Part shown: positions 17,461 to 26,558 of the stretch, piece by piece
Position numbering within the stretch: the stretch's first letter is position 1
Layout of the letters: each line of letters starts with the position of its first letter
Assembly: GCA_013540605.1 (NCBI GenBank)
Contig: JABVCK010000001.1
Coordinates: forward strand, 248,001 to 312,000
Reading direction: 5' to 3'
DNA: 64,000 bases
DNA from: Bacillota bacterium
Lineage (GTDB): Bacteria > Bacillota > Clostridia > Ch29
Notes under the pieces: model-generated
Told to the model about the DNA's origin: nothing
The model's database searches: none
What the model saw: the letters and a program-made list of their open reading frames with translations, nothing else
Position numbers and translations under genes: made by a program

Positions 17461-17603
17461 ATAGTTCGTAGTTCATAGTTCACAGATCACAGGTACTAGG
17501 TGCTAGACACTAACCACTAACCACTGGACGCTGGCAACTAGCAACTGGTAACTGTTGACTGAATTTCTGGCCACTGATCACCGGCCACTGACCACTAGAT
17601 AGA
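17461..17603 (+). repeat. Degenerate CTAG/GATC/GGCC-rich intergenic repeat, copy 1
   Basis: About 140 nt of near-tandem 7-10-nt words: agttcgtagttcatagttc, cagatcacaggtactagg, ccactaaccactgg, ccactgatcaccggccactg. No coding frame. The same words recur, in both orientations, in other spacers of this window (21.4, 26.4, 32.7, 45.1, 49.0, 61.5 and 63.0 kb). It fills the rpsB-tsf gap between the terminator and the tsf ribosome site. Confidence 0.8.
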
Positions 17604-17615
17604 GGAGGTAGCGAT

Positions 17616-18263
17616 ATGATAACAGCAGCGATGGTAAAGGAACTGAGAGAAAGAACCGGTGCGGGAATGCTCGATTGTAAAAAGGCGCTGGAAAAAACCG
17701 AAGGGGATATGGAAAAAGCTATTGACCAGTTGAGGGAGAAAGGATTGGCCGCTGCCGCAAAAAAAGCTGGAAGAATTACAGCGGAGGGTATTGTTGATTC
17801 CTATATACATATGGGTGGAAGGATAGGGGTTTTAATCGAGGTTAACTGCGAAACCGATTTCGTTGCCAAGACCGATGATTTTAAAAATTTGACAAAGAAT
17901 CTGGCAATGCAGGTAGCAGCATCCAGTCCCCAGTATGTAAAAAGGGAAGATGTGCCGGAAGAAGTAATAGAGCATGAAAAACAAATATTTAGGCAGCAGG
18001 CTCTGAACGAAGGAAAACCGGAAAAGATTATTGAAAAGATGGTTGAAGGAAGATTGGAAAAGTTCTATAAAGAGGTATGCATACTCGAACAGCCTTATAT
18101 AAGGGACCCGGAAAAAACCGTGAAAGATATACTGGCAGAAGCCATTGCGAAGCTTGGAGAGAACATTTCCATTAGAAGATTCACAAGATACGAGAAGGGT
18201 GAAGGGTTGCAAAAACGGGAAGATAATTTTGCCGATGAAGTAATGAAGCAAATAAACCAATAA
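17616..18263 (+). CDS. tsf: Elongation factor Ts (short form)
   Basis: Guanine-nucleotide exchange factor for EF-Tu. The 215-aa product has the N-terminal UBA-like domain ([20 protein letters not shown]), the [13 protein letters not shown] signature and one C-terminal core subdomain. It is well short of the about 280-295 aa of E. coli and B. subtilis; compact EF-Ts proteins of about 200-217 aa occur in several clostridial and thermophilic lineages. GAGGAGG precedes ATG 17616. Confidence 0.97.
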   Translation: MITAAMVKELRERTGAGMLDCKKALEKTEGDMEKAIDQLREKGLAAAAKKAGRITAEGIVDSYIHMGGRIGVLIEVNCETDFVAKTDDFKNLTKNLAMQVAASSPQYVKREDVPEEVIEHEKQIFRQQALNEGKPEKIIEKMVEGRLEKFYKEVCILEQPYIRDPEKTVKDILAEAIAKLGENISIRRFTRYEKGEGLQKREDNFADEVMKQINQ

Positions 18264-18266
18264 GAC

Positions 18267-18294
18267 TTAATGGGACACCTAGGTGTCCCATTAA
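18267..18294. repeat. Perfect 28-bp palindrome between tsf and pyrH
   Basis: TTAATGGGACACCT is followed directly by its exact reverse complement (no loop), 3 nt after the tsf stop. There is no U-tract immediately after it on the + strand (AAAATAAAGG follows), although TTTTTT occurs about 14 nt later. It may be a weak terminator, a processing site or an operator. Confidence 0.7.
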
Positions 18295-18333
18295 AAATAA
18301 AGGATTTTTTGCGGCAAGATAGAATCTAATTAG

Positions 18334-19062
<729 letters not shown>

Positions 19063-19064
19063 TA

Positions 19065-19622
19065 GTGTTTTTGGAAATACATAAGGAAACCGAAGAAAAG
19101 ATGAAAAAAACTGTGAAGGTCCTTGAGGAGGAACTTGCAACAATACGTGCGGGGAGAGCCAATCCTGCACTTCTGGACAAGGTAATGGTGGAGTATTACG
19201 GAGTGCCTACGCCTCTTAATCAAATAGCCGGACTGTCGGCGCCCGAAGCCAGATTGCTGATTATTCAGCCCTACGACAGCACTGCTTTGGGAAATATAGA
19301 AAAGGCAATACTAAAATCGGATCTGGGTTTGAACCCGAGCAACGATGGAAGAATCATCAGACTGGTAATACCTCAGTTGACGGAAGAAAGAAGAAGGGAA
19401 TTGGTAAAGCTGGTAAAGAAGTACGGGGAAGAGGCAAAGGTAGCAATCAGAAACGAAAGAAGAAACGCTAACGACGAATTGAAGAGGATGAAAAAAGACG
19501 GTGATATTACGGAGGATGATGAGAAGAAGGCCCAGGATGAGGTTCAAAAGTTAACTGATAGATATGTGGAGAACATAGACCAGGTCGTTGCGAAAAAAGA
19601 ACAGGAAATTATGGAGGTGTAG
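19065..19622 (+). CDS. frr: Ribosome recycling factor
   Basis: Splits post-termination ribosomes together with EF-G. The 185-aa protein has the standard RRF sequence: [30 protein letters not shown], and the C-terminal [21 protein letters not shown] 19065 starts 2 nt after pyrH with GAGGG upstream. Length is normal. Confidence 0.98.
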   Translation: MFLEIHKETEEKMKKTVKVLEEELATIRAGRANPALLDKVMVEYYGVPTPLNQIAGLSAPEARLLIIQPYDSTALGNIEKAILKSDLGLNPSNDGRIIRLVIPQLTEERRRELVKLVKKYGEEAKVAIRNERRNANDELKRMKKDGDITEDDEKKAQDEVQKLTDRYVENIDQVVAKKEQEIMEV

Positions 19623-19623
19623 C

Positions 19624-19809
19624 ATGGGCCTGCCCATAGTGGTATGCTATACTACAGAAAGAGCGCTTGAGGTTTTAAAGCTGAATGGAGCGGAAAGAGT
19701 AGAAATAATAAAGACAAAGGCTAATATCGCACTGGAGGATTACCTGCGGGAAGAAAGGGTTATTTGCCAGAGAAACAGAGATGGGAAAACTGAATTGGTA
19801 GTAAGTTAA
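19624..19809 (+). CDS. 61-aa conserved-type small protein between frr and uppS
   Basis: Small soluble protein (MGLPIVVCYTTERALEVLK ...) with alternating strand and helix character and no membrane segment. GGAGGTG is immediately upstream of ATG 19624, and the gene begins 1 nt after the frr stop, which supports real translation. I do not recognise its function. A small gene at this position is, to my knowledge, seen in several clostridial genomes, but no role is known to me. Confidence 0.7.
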   Translation: MGLPIVVCYTTERALEVLKLNGAERVEIIKTKANIALEDYLREERVICQRNRDGKTELVVS

Positions 19810-19822
19810 AATGGAGATATCT

Positions 19823-20533
19823 ATGAGTATAAAAAGAAATGATATTAGGCATGTGGCGGTAATAATGGACGGTAATGGAAGATGGGCGACCGAAAGGGGC
19901 CTTCCAAGAATACAGGGTCATAGGGCAGGGGTTGCTGCGCTAAAAGAAATAATCAAGTACTCGGGTGAAATCGGCTTGGAGTACTTAACCCTTTATGTGT
20001 TTTCCACAGAGAATTGGAAGAGACCATCCATAGAAGTGAACAGCCTCATGGGCTTATTGATTGAATTTGTAGAGAAAGAGTTGGAAGAACTCAAGGCCAA
20101 CGGCGTTAAACTAATGGTTATCGGTGACTTAGAATCATTGCCCCGGAACGTTAGAGCAAGCCTTGAAAGAGCAATACTTGCCACAGAAAAGAACAAGGGG
20201 CTGCACCTATCGGTTGCTGTCAACTATGGGGGTAGGGATGAAATTGTAAGGGCGGTAAAAAGGATAGCTGATGATGCTGCTTCAGGAAGAATCGATGCAG
20301 CTCAAATAGACGACAGGATGATTGAGAGTTATCTTTATACAGCAGGAATACCCGATCCTGACCTTGTTATCCGGCCCAGCGGAGAGTTAAGAATAAGCAA
20401 TTTTCTTTTGTGGCAGATAGCGTATTCTGAACTCTGGTTTTCCAATTGCTACTGGCCCGATTTTACTCCGGAGGATTTTCAGAGGGCAATAGATGATTAT
20501 TATAGACGGGACAGAAGATACGGAGGGTTGTAG
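19823..20533 (+). CDS. uppS: Undecaprenyl diphosphate synthase (isoprenyl transferase)
   Basis: Makes the C55 undecaprenyl diphosphate lipid carrier for cell-wall synthesis. The 236-aa cis-prenyltransferase shows VAVIMDGNGRWA (catalytic Asp), LPRIQGHRAGV, YVFSTENWKRP and DPDLVIRPSGELRISNFLLW. ATG 19823 is preferred because GGAG lies 6 nt upstream; an in-frame ATG at 19811 is weaker. cdsA begins 1 nt after its stop. Confidence 0.97.
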   Translation: MSIKRNDIRHVAVIMDGNGRWATERGLPRIQGHRAGVAALKEIIKYSGEIGLEYLTLYVFSTENWKRPSIEVNSLMGLLIEFVEKELEELKANGVKLMVIGDLESLPRNVRASLERAILATEKNKGLHLSVAVNYGGRDEIVRAVKRIADDAASGRIDAAQIDDRMIESYLYTAGIPDPDLVIRPSGELRISNFLLWQIAYSELWFSNCYWPDFTPEDFQRAIDDYYRRDRRYGGL

Positions 20534-20534
20534 T

Positions 20535-21338
20535 GTGTGGATAAGAATTGTTAGCGCTGTATTGGGTATTCCGTTAATAATCTTTATTATCTTTATGGGC
20601 AGGACTGCACTGACAATTGCTTTGTCTGTTGTGACGCTCATTGGGCTATGGGAGTTCTACAACGCATTCAAGAAAATGGGTCTTATACCATTTAGTATTA
20701 CAGGCATGGTTTCGGGTGCGCTGATAATCATTGCAACAGGAGTTATGGGAAAGGGTGCGGCTAATACCGTTCCAATAGTGCTGGTAGGCTGTATAATGAC
20801 TTGCTTCGTCATCATGATATTGAAGAAGTCGGCACGGGTTATCGAGCTTGGAATAACGCTGCTGGGAATTGTTTACGTGGCTTTGTTGCTTAATATTTTA
20901 CTTCAAATATACATAGGAAAATCCGGCGTGATTTTTTTCTGGCTGGTGTTTGTGCTTGCGTGGTCGGAAGATACTGCTGCGTATTTTGTTGGAATAAACC
21001 TGGGAAAGCATAAACTATGCCCTTCAATTAGCCCCAATAAATCCGTAGAAGGTGCCCTTGGAGGGCTTATGGGAAGTATAATCGGATCAATGGTATTAGG
21101 TTATACGGCGTTTGTGTATTACGGGGTTGATTTCAGGCCTTTTTTTTACGTGCTTCTGGGGATTTTAGGCGGAGCCTTTGCACAGCTAGGGGATTTGTCA
21201 GCATCGTTAATCAAGCGTTATGCTGGGGTAAAGGATTACGGCAATATAATTCCCGGTCATGGCGGGATCCTGGATAGGTTTGACAGCATACTCTTTACGG
21301 CACCGATAGTATACTGGTATATAGAGATCTTTTTTTAA
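20535..21338 (+). CDS. cdsA: Phosphatidate cytidylyltransferase
   Basis: Makes CDP-diacylglycerol, the precursor used by PgsA (also in this window). The 267-aa product has about seven hydrophobic helices and the C-terminal CdsA signature KDYGNIIPGHGGILDRFDS. The likely start is GTG 20535, 7 nt after GGAGGG and just past the uppS stop; the frame is also open upstream inside uppS. Confidence 0.96.
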   Translation: MWIRIVSAVLGIPLIIFIIFMGRTALTIALSVVTLIGLWEFYNAFKKMGLIPFSITGMVSGALIIIATGVMGKGAANTVPIVLVGCIMTCFVIMILKKSARVIELGITLLGIVYVALLLNILLQIYIGKSGVIFFWLVFVLAWSEDTAAYFVGINLGKHKLCPSISPNKSVEGALGGLMGSIIGSMVLGYTAFVYYGVDFRPFFYVLLGILGGAFAQLGDLSASLIKRYAGVKDYGNIIPGHGGILDRFDSILFTAPIVYWYIEIFF

Positions 21339-21357
21339 TTTATTTTCATTCGGCGGG

Positions 21358-21383
21358 CAAACTAAGAACTGCGAACTAGTAAT
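21358..21383 (+). repeat. Short copy of the degenerate intergenic repeat
   Basis: caaactaagaactgcgaac followed by tagtaat matches the AACTACGAACT-type words seen at 32.8 and 45.1 kb. It lies between cdsA and dxr, just before the dxr ribosome site. Confidence 0.45.
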
Positions 21384-21407
21384 AATTTTGCGTGAGGAGA
21401 CGAAACG

Positions 21408-22571
21408 GTGAAAAGGGTTTCAATTGTGGGTTCAACAGGCTCGATAGGGAAGCAGTCCCTTGATGTAATCAGGTGCAATGGAGATATATTTGCCGTAACA
21501 GCCCTCGCCGCTGGGGAAAACATGGAACTTCTGCTTGAACAGGCTGTTGAGTTTAAACCCAGGATGGTTGCTTTACGGAACACGGAGAAAGCGGCTAAAC
21601 TAAAAAGCCAACTGGCTGGTCTGAATATTCAAGTTTACGGCGGGGAAGAAGGAATCCTCCGGTGTGCGGCTGATGACGATGCTGATATACTGGTAAACGG
21701 TATGGTGGGGATCTCCGGCTTCCTCCCCACTCTATGGGCAATCAGGTCTGGTAAGAATATAGCATTGGCAAACAAGGAAACCCTGGTTGCGGGCGGCCGT
21801 CTGATAAAGGATGAAGCGAAGAATTACGGAGTGAGAATAATACCCGTTGACAGCGAGCATTCGGCGATTTTCCAGTGCATAGGCAGTACGCCGTTGGAGC
21901 AGGTCAGACGGATTATCCTGACAGCTTCCGGCGGTCCTTTCTTTGGGAAAACTGCAGCTGACATGCAAAGTGCAACTGTAAGGGATGCTTTGAGACATCC
22001 GAACTGGAAGATGGGAAGAAAGATCACAGTGGATTCTGCCACACTCATGAATAAGGGTTTGGAAGTAATAGAAGCCAGGTGGCTTTTTGACATACAGGCT
22101 GAGAATATAGACGTGGTTATTCATCCTCAGAGTATAGTTCATTCAATGGTTGAGTTTGTCGACGGTGCAGTACTGGCCCAGTTAGGCACACCGGATATGA
22201 GAATTCCGATACAGCATGCATTGACTTACCCTGAAAGAAGAGAAAATGAATTTCCGAGATACGACCCGGTTGCAGCGGGCAAACTGGAATTTTTCGCTCC
22301 GGATACCCACACCTTTCCCTGCCTGGAACTGGCATATAAAGCTCTGGAAGAAGGCGGAACAATGCCGGCGGTATTGAACGGCGCCAACGAGGTGGCGGTG
22401 GCAGGTTTTTTGAGGGGACACGTACAGTTCACATCTATACCGGAAGTTGTACGAAGGGTAATGGAAAAACACAATACCGTCGCGGAGTATGATATGGAAG
22501 AAATACTGTATTGGGACGAGTGGAGCAGGAAAGAGGCAGAAAGAATCATAGAAAGGATAGGTGCAGGTTGA
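21408..22571 (+). CDS. dxr: 1-deoxy-D-xylulose 5-phosphate reductoisomerase
   Basis: Second step of the MEP isoprenoid pathway (DXP to MEP, NADPH-dependent). The 387-aa product has the Rossmann motif GSTGSIGKQSLDV, NKETLVAGG, the metal-site segment PVDSEHSAIFQ, and MNKGLEVIEARWLF. GTG 21408 follows GAGGAG. rseP overlaps by 1 nt and ispG follows, so two MEP enzymes flank a membrane protease, as in many Firmicutes. Confidence 0.98.
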   Translation: MKRVSIVGSTGSIGKQSLDVIRCNGDIFAVTALAAGENMELLLEQAVEFKPRMVALRNTEKAAKLKSQLAGLNIQVYGGEEGILRCAADDDADILVNGMVGISGFLPTLWAIRSGKNIALANKETLVAGGRLIKDEAKNYGVRIIPVDSEHSAIFQCIGSTPLEQVRRIILTASGGPFFGKTAADMQSATVRDALRHPNWKMGRKITVDSATLMNKGLEVIEARWLFDIQAENIDVVIHPQSIVHSMVEFVDGAVLAQLGTPDMRIPIQHALTYPERRENEFPRYDPVAAGKLEFFAPDTHTFPCLELAYKALEEGGTMPAVLNGANEVAVAGFLRGHVQFTSIPEVVRRVMEKHNTVAEYDMEEILYWDEWSRKEAERIIERIGAG

Positions 22572-23578
22572 TGGCTACCGCAATTTTTTCAATTTTGATA
22601 TTTGGACTGCTGGTAGTATCCCATGAATTCGGGCATTTCATTGTAGCAAAGAAGTCGGGTGTCCTTATAGAGGAGTTTTCCATCGGGATGGGGCCGAAAA
22701 TTATATCATGGGGCAGAAAGGAAACAAAGTATTCGTTAAGGGCGTTTCCCATAGGTGGATATGTAAAAATGCTCGGAGAAGAAGAAGCGGCGGAAGGCGA
22801 AGGATCCTATCAGAACCAGCCCCTTAGAAACAGGATGGGAATAATCATTGCCGGACCCATCATGAATTTCATGCTGGCGATAGTTTTATTCAGCTTAATA
22901 TTTTTTATGATAGGAACACCTACGACAACCATAGGTGCAGTCAGGGAAGGTTATCCCGGACAAGAGGCCGGCCTGATGCCCGGAGACAGGATAGTTGAAA
23001 TAAACGGTGAACCAATAGAAACATGGGAAGATCTGCAGGCGGCAATATCCACATCCGCTGACAAAACGCTGGTAGTCGAGGCGGAAAGGGGAGGCAGTCG
23101 GCTCACCTTCAACATTATGCCCGTCGAAGATGCAGAAACGGGGCAAAAGGTGATAGGCATTACGCCATCGTACAGGAAGAATCCGGTCAATGCATTGGTA
23201 ACAGGAGCGCAGAGAAGCTTCGCAATAATAGGTCTTATGGTAACATATCTAGCTGAGCTGGTAACCGGTAGGGCCTCGACCAGCGAGATTGTTGGGGCCG
23301 TCGGCATGATTCACCTTGTGAGCGAAGCGGCGAAAACGGGTTTGCTCAACCTGATGTTCCTTGCCGGACTGCTCAGCCTGAACCTTGGTGTAATAAACCT
23401 GTTACCCATACCCGCCCTTGATGGAGGCAAACTGGTATTCCTAATACTGGAAGCTCTAAGAGGGAAACCCGTTGATCTTGAAAAGGAAAGCCTGATTCAT
23501 TTTATCGGTTTCATACTGTTGATTTTGCTGATGATTATGGTTACCTATAAAGATATAATACGATTTAATCTCTTCTGA
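22571..23578 (+). CDS. rseP: Site-2 intramembrane zinc metalloprotease RseP/RasP
   Basis: Regulated intramembrane protease that cleaves anti-sigma factors and signal-peptide remnants. The 335-aa product has the zinc motif H18-E19-x-x-H22 (HEFGH), a PDZ domain (about 110-190, GYPGQEAGLMPGDRIVEING) and the second metal ligand in NLLPIPALDGG (about 280). ATG 22571 overlaps the dxr TGA by 1 nt. Confidence 0.96.
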   Translation: MATAIFSILIFGLLVVSHEFGHFIVAKKSGVLIEEFSIGMGPKIISWGRKETKYSLRAFPIGGYVKMLGEEEAAEGEGSYQNQPLRNRMGIIIAGPIMNFMLAIVLFSLIFFMIGTPTTTIGAVREGYPGQEAGLMPGDRIVEINGEPIETWEDLQAAISTSADKTLVVEAERGGSRLTFNIMPVEDAETGQKVIGITPSYRKNPVNALVTGAQRSFAIIGLMVTYLAELVTGRASTSEIVGAVGMIHLVSEAAKTGLLNLMFLAGLLSLNLGVINLLPIPALDGGKLVFLILEALRGKPVDLEKESLIHFIGFILLILLMIMVTYKDIIRFNLF

Positions 23579-23592
23579 CGGGAGGGAGCGGC

Positions 23593-24639
23593 ATGAGAAG
23601 AAAGAGCAGACTGATTCATGTGGGCGGTGTTCCTGTTGGAGGGTTAAGTCCTGTTACAGTTCAGTCAATGACAAACACAAAGACAAGCGATATAAAGGCT
23701 ACGGTGGATCAGATACGCCGACTGCAAGATGCGGGATGCGATATTGTCCGTATAGCGGTTCCGGATAAGTCCGCGGCAAACGCAATAAAAGATATTGTAC
23801 GGATGGTTCAAATACCCGTTATTGCAGATATTCACTATGACTATAACCTTGCAATTCAAGCGATTGAGAATGGGGTCAGCGGGTTAAGAATAAACCCTGG
23901 CAATATTGGTTCAACAAGCAGGGTCGAGAAAATCGTTAAAGCGGCAAAGCACAGCGACATACCCATAAGGATAGGTGTTAACAGCGGCTCTCTGGAAAAG
24001 GATATCCTGGACAAATACGGGCAGGCAAGCGCAGAGGCTCTTGTGGAAAGCGCCTTAAGGCATGTAAGCATCCTTGAGAAACTCGGTTTTTATCAAATCA
24101 AGATATCCCTGAAGGCGTCGGAAGTGCTTAACTGCGTCAAAGCGTACAGGATTATAGCGGATAAGGTGGACTACCCGCTGCACCTGGGTGTAACAGAGGC
24201 AGGAACCTTTACCGCCGGTACGGTCAAGTCTTCAATAGGCATAGGAAGCTTGCTGATGGAAGGGATTGGGGACACCATTAGGGTTTCGCTGACGGATGAC
24301 CCGGTTAAGGAAGTTGAGGTCGGCAAGGAAATATTGAGGGCGGTAGGATTGTACAATGAAGGAGTTGAGGTTATTTCGTGTCCGACCTGCGGAAGGTGCG
24401 AAATAGAATTGGTGAAAATTGCCCAGGAGGTGAACGATGCCGTACGGGGAATTAAAAAGCCCCTTAAGGTTGCGGTTATGGGCTGTGCCGTAAATGGTCC
24501 GGGAGAGGCTAAGAATGCGGATTTAGGCATTGCCGGGGGGAAGGGGAAGGGATTGATATTCAAAAATGGCATGATTATCAGGAGGGTGAAAGAAGGAGAA
24601 TTGGTGAGCGCACTTTTGGAAGAGATAGATAAATATTGA
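23593..24639 (+). CDS. ispG: 4-hydroxy-3-methylbut-2-enyl-diphosphate synthase (IspG)
   Basis: Iron-sulfur enzyme that converts MEcPP to HMBPP in the MEP pathway. The 348-aa product has the TIM-barrel N-terminus (VQSMTNTKTSD, RINPGNIG) and the cluster-binding cysteines in SCPTCGRC and MGCAVNGPGE. GGAGGGAG precedes ATG 23593. The promoter of the proS T-box overlaps its stop codon. Confidence 0.98.
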   Translation: MRRKSRLIHVGGVPVGGLSPVTVQSMTNTKTSDIKATVDQIRRLQDAGCDIVRIAVPDKSAANAIKDIVRMVQIPVIADIHYDYNLAIQAIENGVSGLRINPGNIGSTSRVEKIVKAAKHSDIPIRIGVNSGSLEKDILDKYGQASAEALVESALRHVSILEKLGFYQIKISLKASEVLNCVKAYRIIADKVDYPLHLGVTEAGTFTAGTVKSSIGIGSLLMEGIGDTIRVSLTDDPVKEVEVGKEILRAVGLYNEGVEVISCPTCGRCEIELVKIAQEVNDAVRGIKKPLKVAVMGCAVNGPGEAKNADLGIAGGKGKGLIFKNGMIIRRVKEGELVSALLEEIDKY

Positions 24640-24664
24640 CAAATCAATAAATCTTATGTAATAT
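24636..24664 (+). promoter_or_regulatory. Sigma-A promoter for the proS T-box transcript
   Basis: A perfect TTGACA (24636-24641), 17-nt spacer and TAATAT (24659-24664). The -35 box overlaps the ispG stop codon. Start of transcription expected near 24671. Confidence 0.85.
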
Positions 24665-24671
24665 AAGGTTT

Positions 24672-24903
24672 ATATAATGAGAATACTAGCTTTTAACAGC
24701 TTTGAAGGGGAATAGTATTAGGGGACCGGCCGCAAGAGAGGGAGAAAAGGTGGGAACTCCTGGCCTCAACCTGTGAACCCGCCCCGGAGTTGTCCAGAAG
24801 GACGGTTTGACACCGTTATCATCATAAAGAGGGCCATTAGCCAAAAAGGGTGGTACCGCGGAATATCCTTCGTCCCTTTGGGAGGGAGGTTTATTTATTT
24901 TCG
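24672..24903 (+). promoter_or_regulatory. T-box leader controlling proS
   Basis: The T-box core GGGTGGTACCGCGG is at 24848-24861; its TGGT would pair with the uncharged tRNA ACCA end. Upstream lies a stem-I region with the AGAGA-type loop (near 24736) and GGTGGGAA. A specifier candidate GAA-CCC (CCC at 24778-24780; CCG in the next register) reads proline either way, matching proS. The competing terminator is CCTTCGTCCC (24867-24876) paired with GGGAGGGAGG (24880-24889), followed by TTTATTTATTTT. Low charged tRNA-Pro should allow read-through. Confidence 0.93.
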
Positions 24904-24918
24904 AAAGGAGTGGAATTG

Positions 24919-26358
24919 GTGTCTAAGCAGGACGAATTTGTATCTCACATTACAAAGCAAAGCGAAGACTTTTCACAGTGGTACACAGATGTTATACTGA
25001 AGGCTGATTTGGTTGATTATTCTCCCGTAAAGGGTTGTATGGTAATCAAACCACACGGCTATGCAATATGGGAAAACATGCAAAGGGAAATGGACCAGAG
25101 ATTTAAGGCAACGGGTCATAAAAATGCATATTTCCCATTGTTTATACCTGAGAGCTTACTGCAGAAGGAAGCCGAACACGTAGAAGGATTTGCCCCGGAA
25201 GTTGCCTGGGTAACCGCGGGAGGAAAAGAGGAGCTTGCGGAAAGGATAGCGGTTAGGCCGACTTCTGAAACGATAATCTGCAGCATGTACGCAAAATGGA
25301 TTAGGTCATACCGGGACCTCCCGGTGCTGTATAACCAATGGTGCAACGTGGTGAGATGGGAAAAAAGCACCAGGCCGTTCCTGAGAACTTCAGAATTTCT
25401 CTGGCAGGAGGGGCACACAGCCCATGCCAATGAAAACGATGCGGAAGAAGAAACGCTGAAAATGCTTGAAGTGTACAGGGAATTTGCAGAGAATGTTCTT
25501 GCCATTCCTGTGATTGTCGGAAAAAAATCTGAAAAGGAAAAGTTTGCAGGCGCCTTGAGGACATATACAATGGAAGCCCTGATGCTTGATGGTAAAGCCC
25601 TTCAGGCAGGAACTTCCCACAACCTTGGACAGCATTTTGCAAAGGTATTCGATATTCAGTACCTGGATAGGGATGGAGAGCTTAAGTATGTATGGACGAC
25701 TTCATGGGGAACCTCCACAAGGATGGTTGGCGGGGTTATCATGGTGCACGGTGACGACAGGGGTCTGGTTCTCCCGCCTAAGGTTGCACCCTACCAGGTG
25801 GTCATAGTGCCTATCGCCCACCACAAAGACGGAGTCCTTGAAAAGGCACAGGAGTTGTATGGCGTACTCAAAGAGACCTTCAGAGTGGAACTTGATGACA
25901 GGGATACCTATAGCCCGGGATGGAAATTTAACGAGTGGGAATTAAAGGGTGTTCCGGTAAGGCTGGAAATAGGTCCGAGGGATATACAGAAAAATCAGGC
26001 GGTGGTTGTCAGGAGGGATACCGGAGAAAAGGCGGAAATGTCCCTGGACAGCATAGTAGAAAACCTGAATAAACTAATGCAGGATATTCATAATAACATT
26101 TACAAAAAAGCATTAAGGTTCCGGGAGGAAAATACCCATGTAGCCCTGACCTTTGAAGAGTTAAAAGATATTATAGAGAAAAAGCCGGGCTTCGTAAAGG
26201 CCATGTGGTGCGGCAATCCTGCATGTGAAGCTGAAATAAAGGCAAAAACAGGCGCTACAACGCGGTGCTTGCCCTTTGAACAGGAGAGACTGGGGGAAGC
26301 ATGCGTCGTTTGTGGTGAAAAGGCAGAAAAGATGGCATACTACGCGAGGGCATATTAA
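24919..26358 (+). CDS. proS: Prolyl-tRNA synthetase, type 3 (archaeal/eukaryote-like)
   Basis: Charges tRNA-Pro. At 479 aa it is the short ProS type without the bacterial INS editing domain. Class II motifs are visible (RPTSETIICSMYAKW, VVRWEKSTRPFLRTSEFLWQEGHT, GTSTRMVGG), then an anticodon-binding domain and a C-terminal zinc-binding region (CGNPAC, then CVVCGEKA). GTG 24919 is 8 nt after AAAGGAG. The T-box just upstream controls it. Confidence 0.97.
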   Translation: MSKQDEFVSHITKQSEDFSQWYTDVILKADLVDYSPVKGCMVIKPHGYAIWENMQREMDQRFKATGHKNAYFPLFIPESLLQKEAEHVEGFAPEVAWVTAGGKEELAERIAVRPTSETIICSMYAKWIRSYRDLPVLYNQWCNVVRWEKSTRPFLRTSEFLWQEGHTAHANENDAEEETLKMLEVYREFAENVLAIPVIVGKKSEKEKFAGALRTYTMEALMLDGKALQAGTSHNLGQHFAKVFDIQYLDRDGELKYVWTTSWGTSTRMVGGVIMVHGDDRGLVLPPKVAPYQVVIVPIAHHKDGVLEKAQELYGVLKETFRVELDDRDTYSPGWKFNEWELKGVPVRLEIGPRDIQKNQAVVVRRDTGEKAEMSLDSIVENLNKLMQDIHNNIYKKALRFREENTHVALTFEELKDIIEKKPGFVKAMWCGNPACEAEIKAKTGATTRCLPFEQERLGEACVVCGEKAEKMAYYARAY

Positions 26359-26388
26359 GGTGGAAGAAATTCCACCTTTTGTTTTTTT
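26359..26388 (+). terminator. Intrinsic terminator of proS
   Basis: GGTGGAA (26359-26365) pairs with TTCCACC (26370-26376), loop GAAA, followed by TTTTGTTTTTTT. Begins at the proS stop codon. Confidence 0.9.
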
Positions 26389-26414
26389 AAAATGGAGAAA
26401 ATGTGGTAATATAT

Positions 26415-26540
26415 GAGTAGTTATCAGTTACCAGATGACAGAAATCAGTGGACAGTGGTCAGTGACCAGAAAATCAGTGGCTAGTGGCTAGTATCTATGA
26501 TCTGTGATCTAGTACCTGAGGTTTACAAACTACAGTTGCT
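26415..26540 (+). repeat. Degenerate CTAG/GATC-rich intergenic repeat, copy 3
   Basis: About 125 nt of short repeated words: tcagtggacagtggtcagtg, cagtggctagtggctag, gatctgtgatctagtacctg. The last is the reverse complement of the cagatcacaggtactag word at 17.5 kb. It lies between the proS terminator and the glycosyltransferase gene, with no coding frame. Confidence 0.8.
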
Positions 26541-26558
26541 ACGCTGGGAGGTAAAAGA

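Noticed and set aside
17461..17603. Possible CRISPR array in the repeated spacer sequence
   Set aside because: Repeat words are 7-10 nt, degenerate and without regular spacing or unique spacers; there are no cas genes in the window.
17616..18263. EF-Ts as a truncated pseudogene
   Set aside because: The short form is complete at both ends with conserved motifs, and compact EF-Ts proteins are normal in related lineages.
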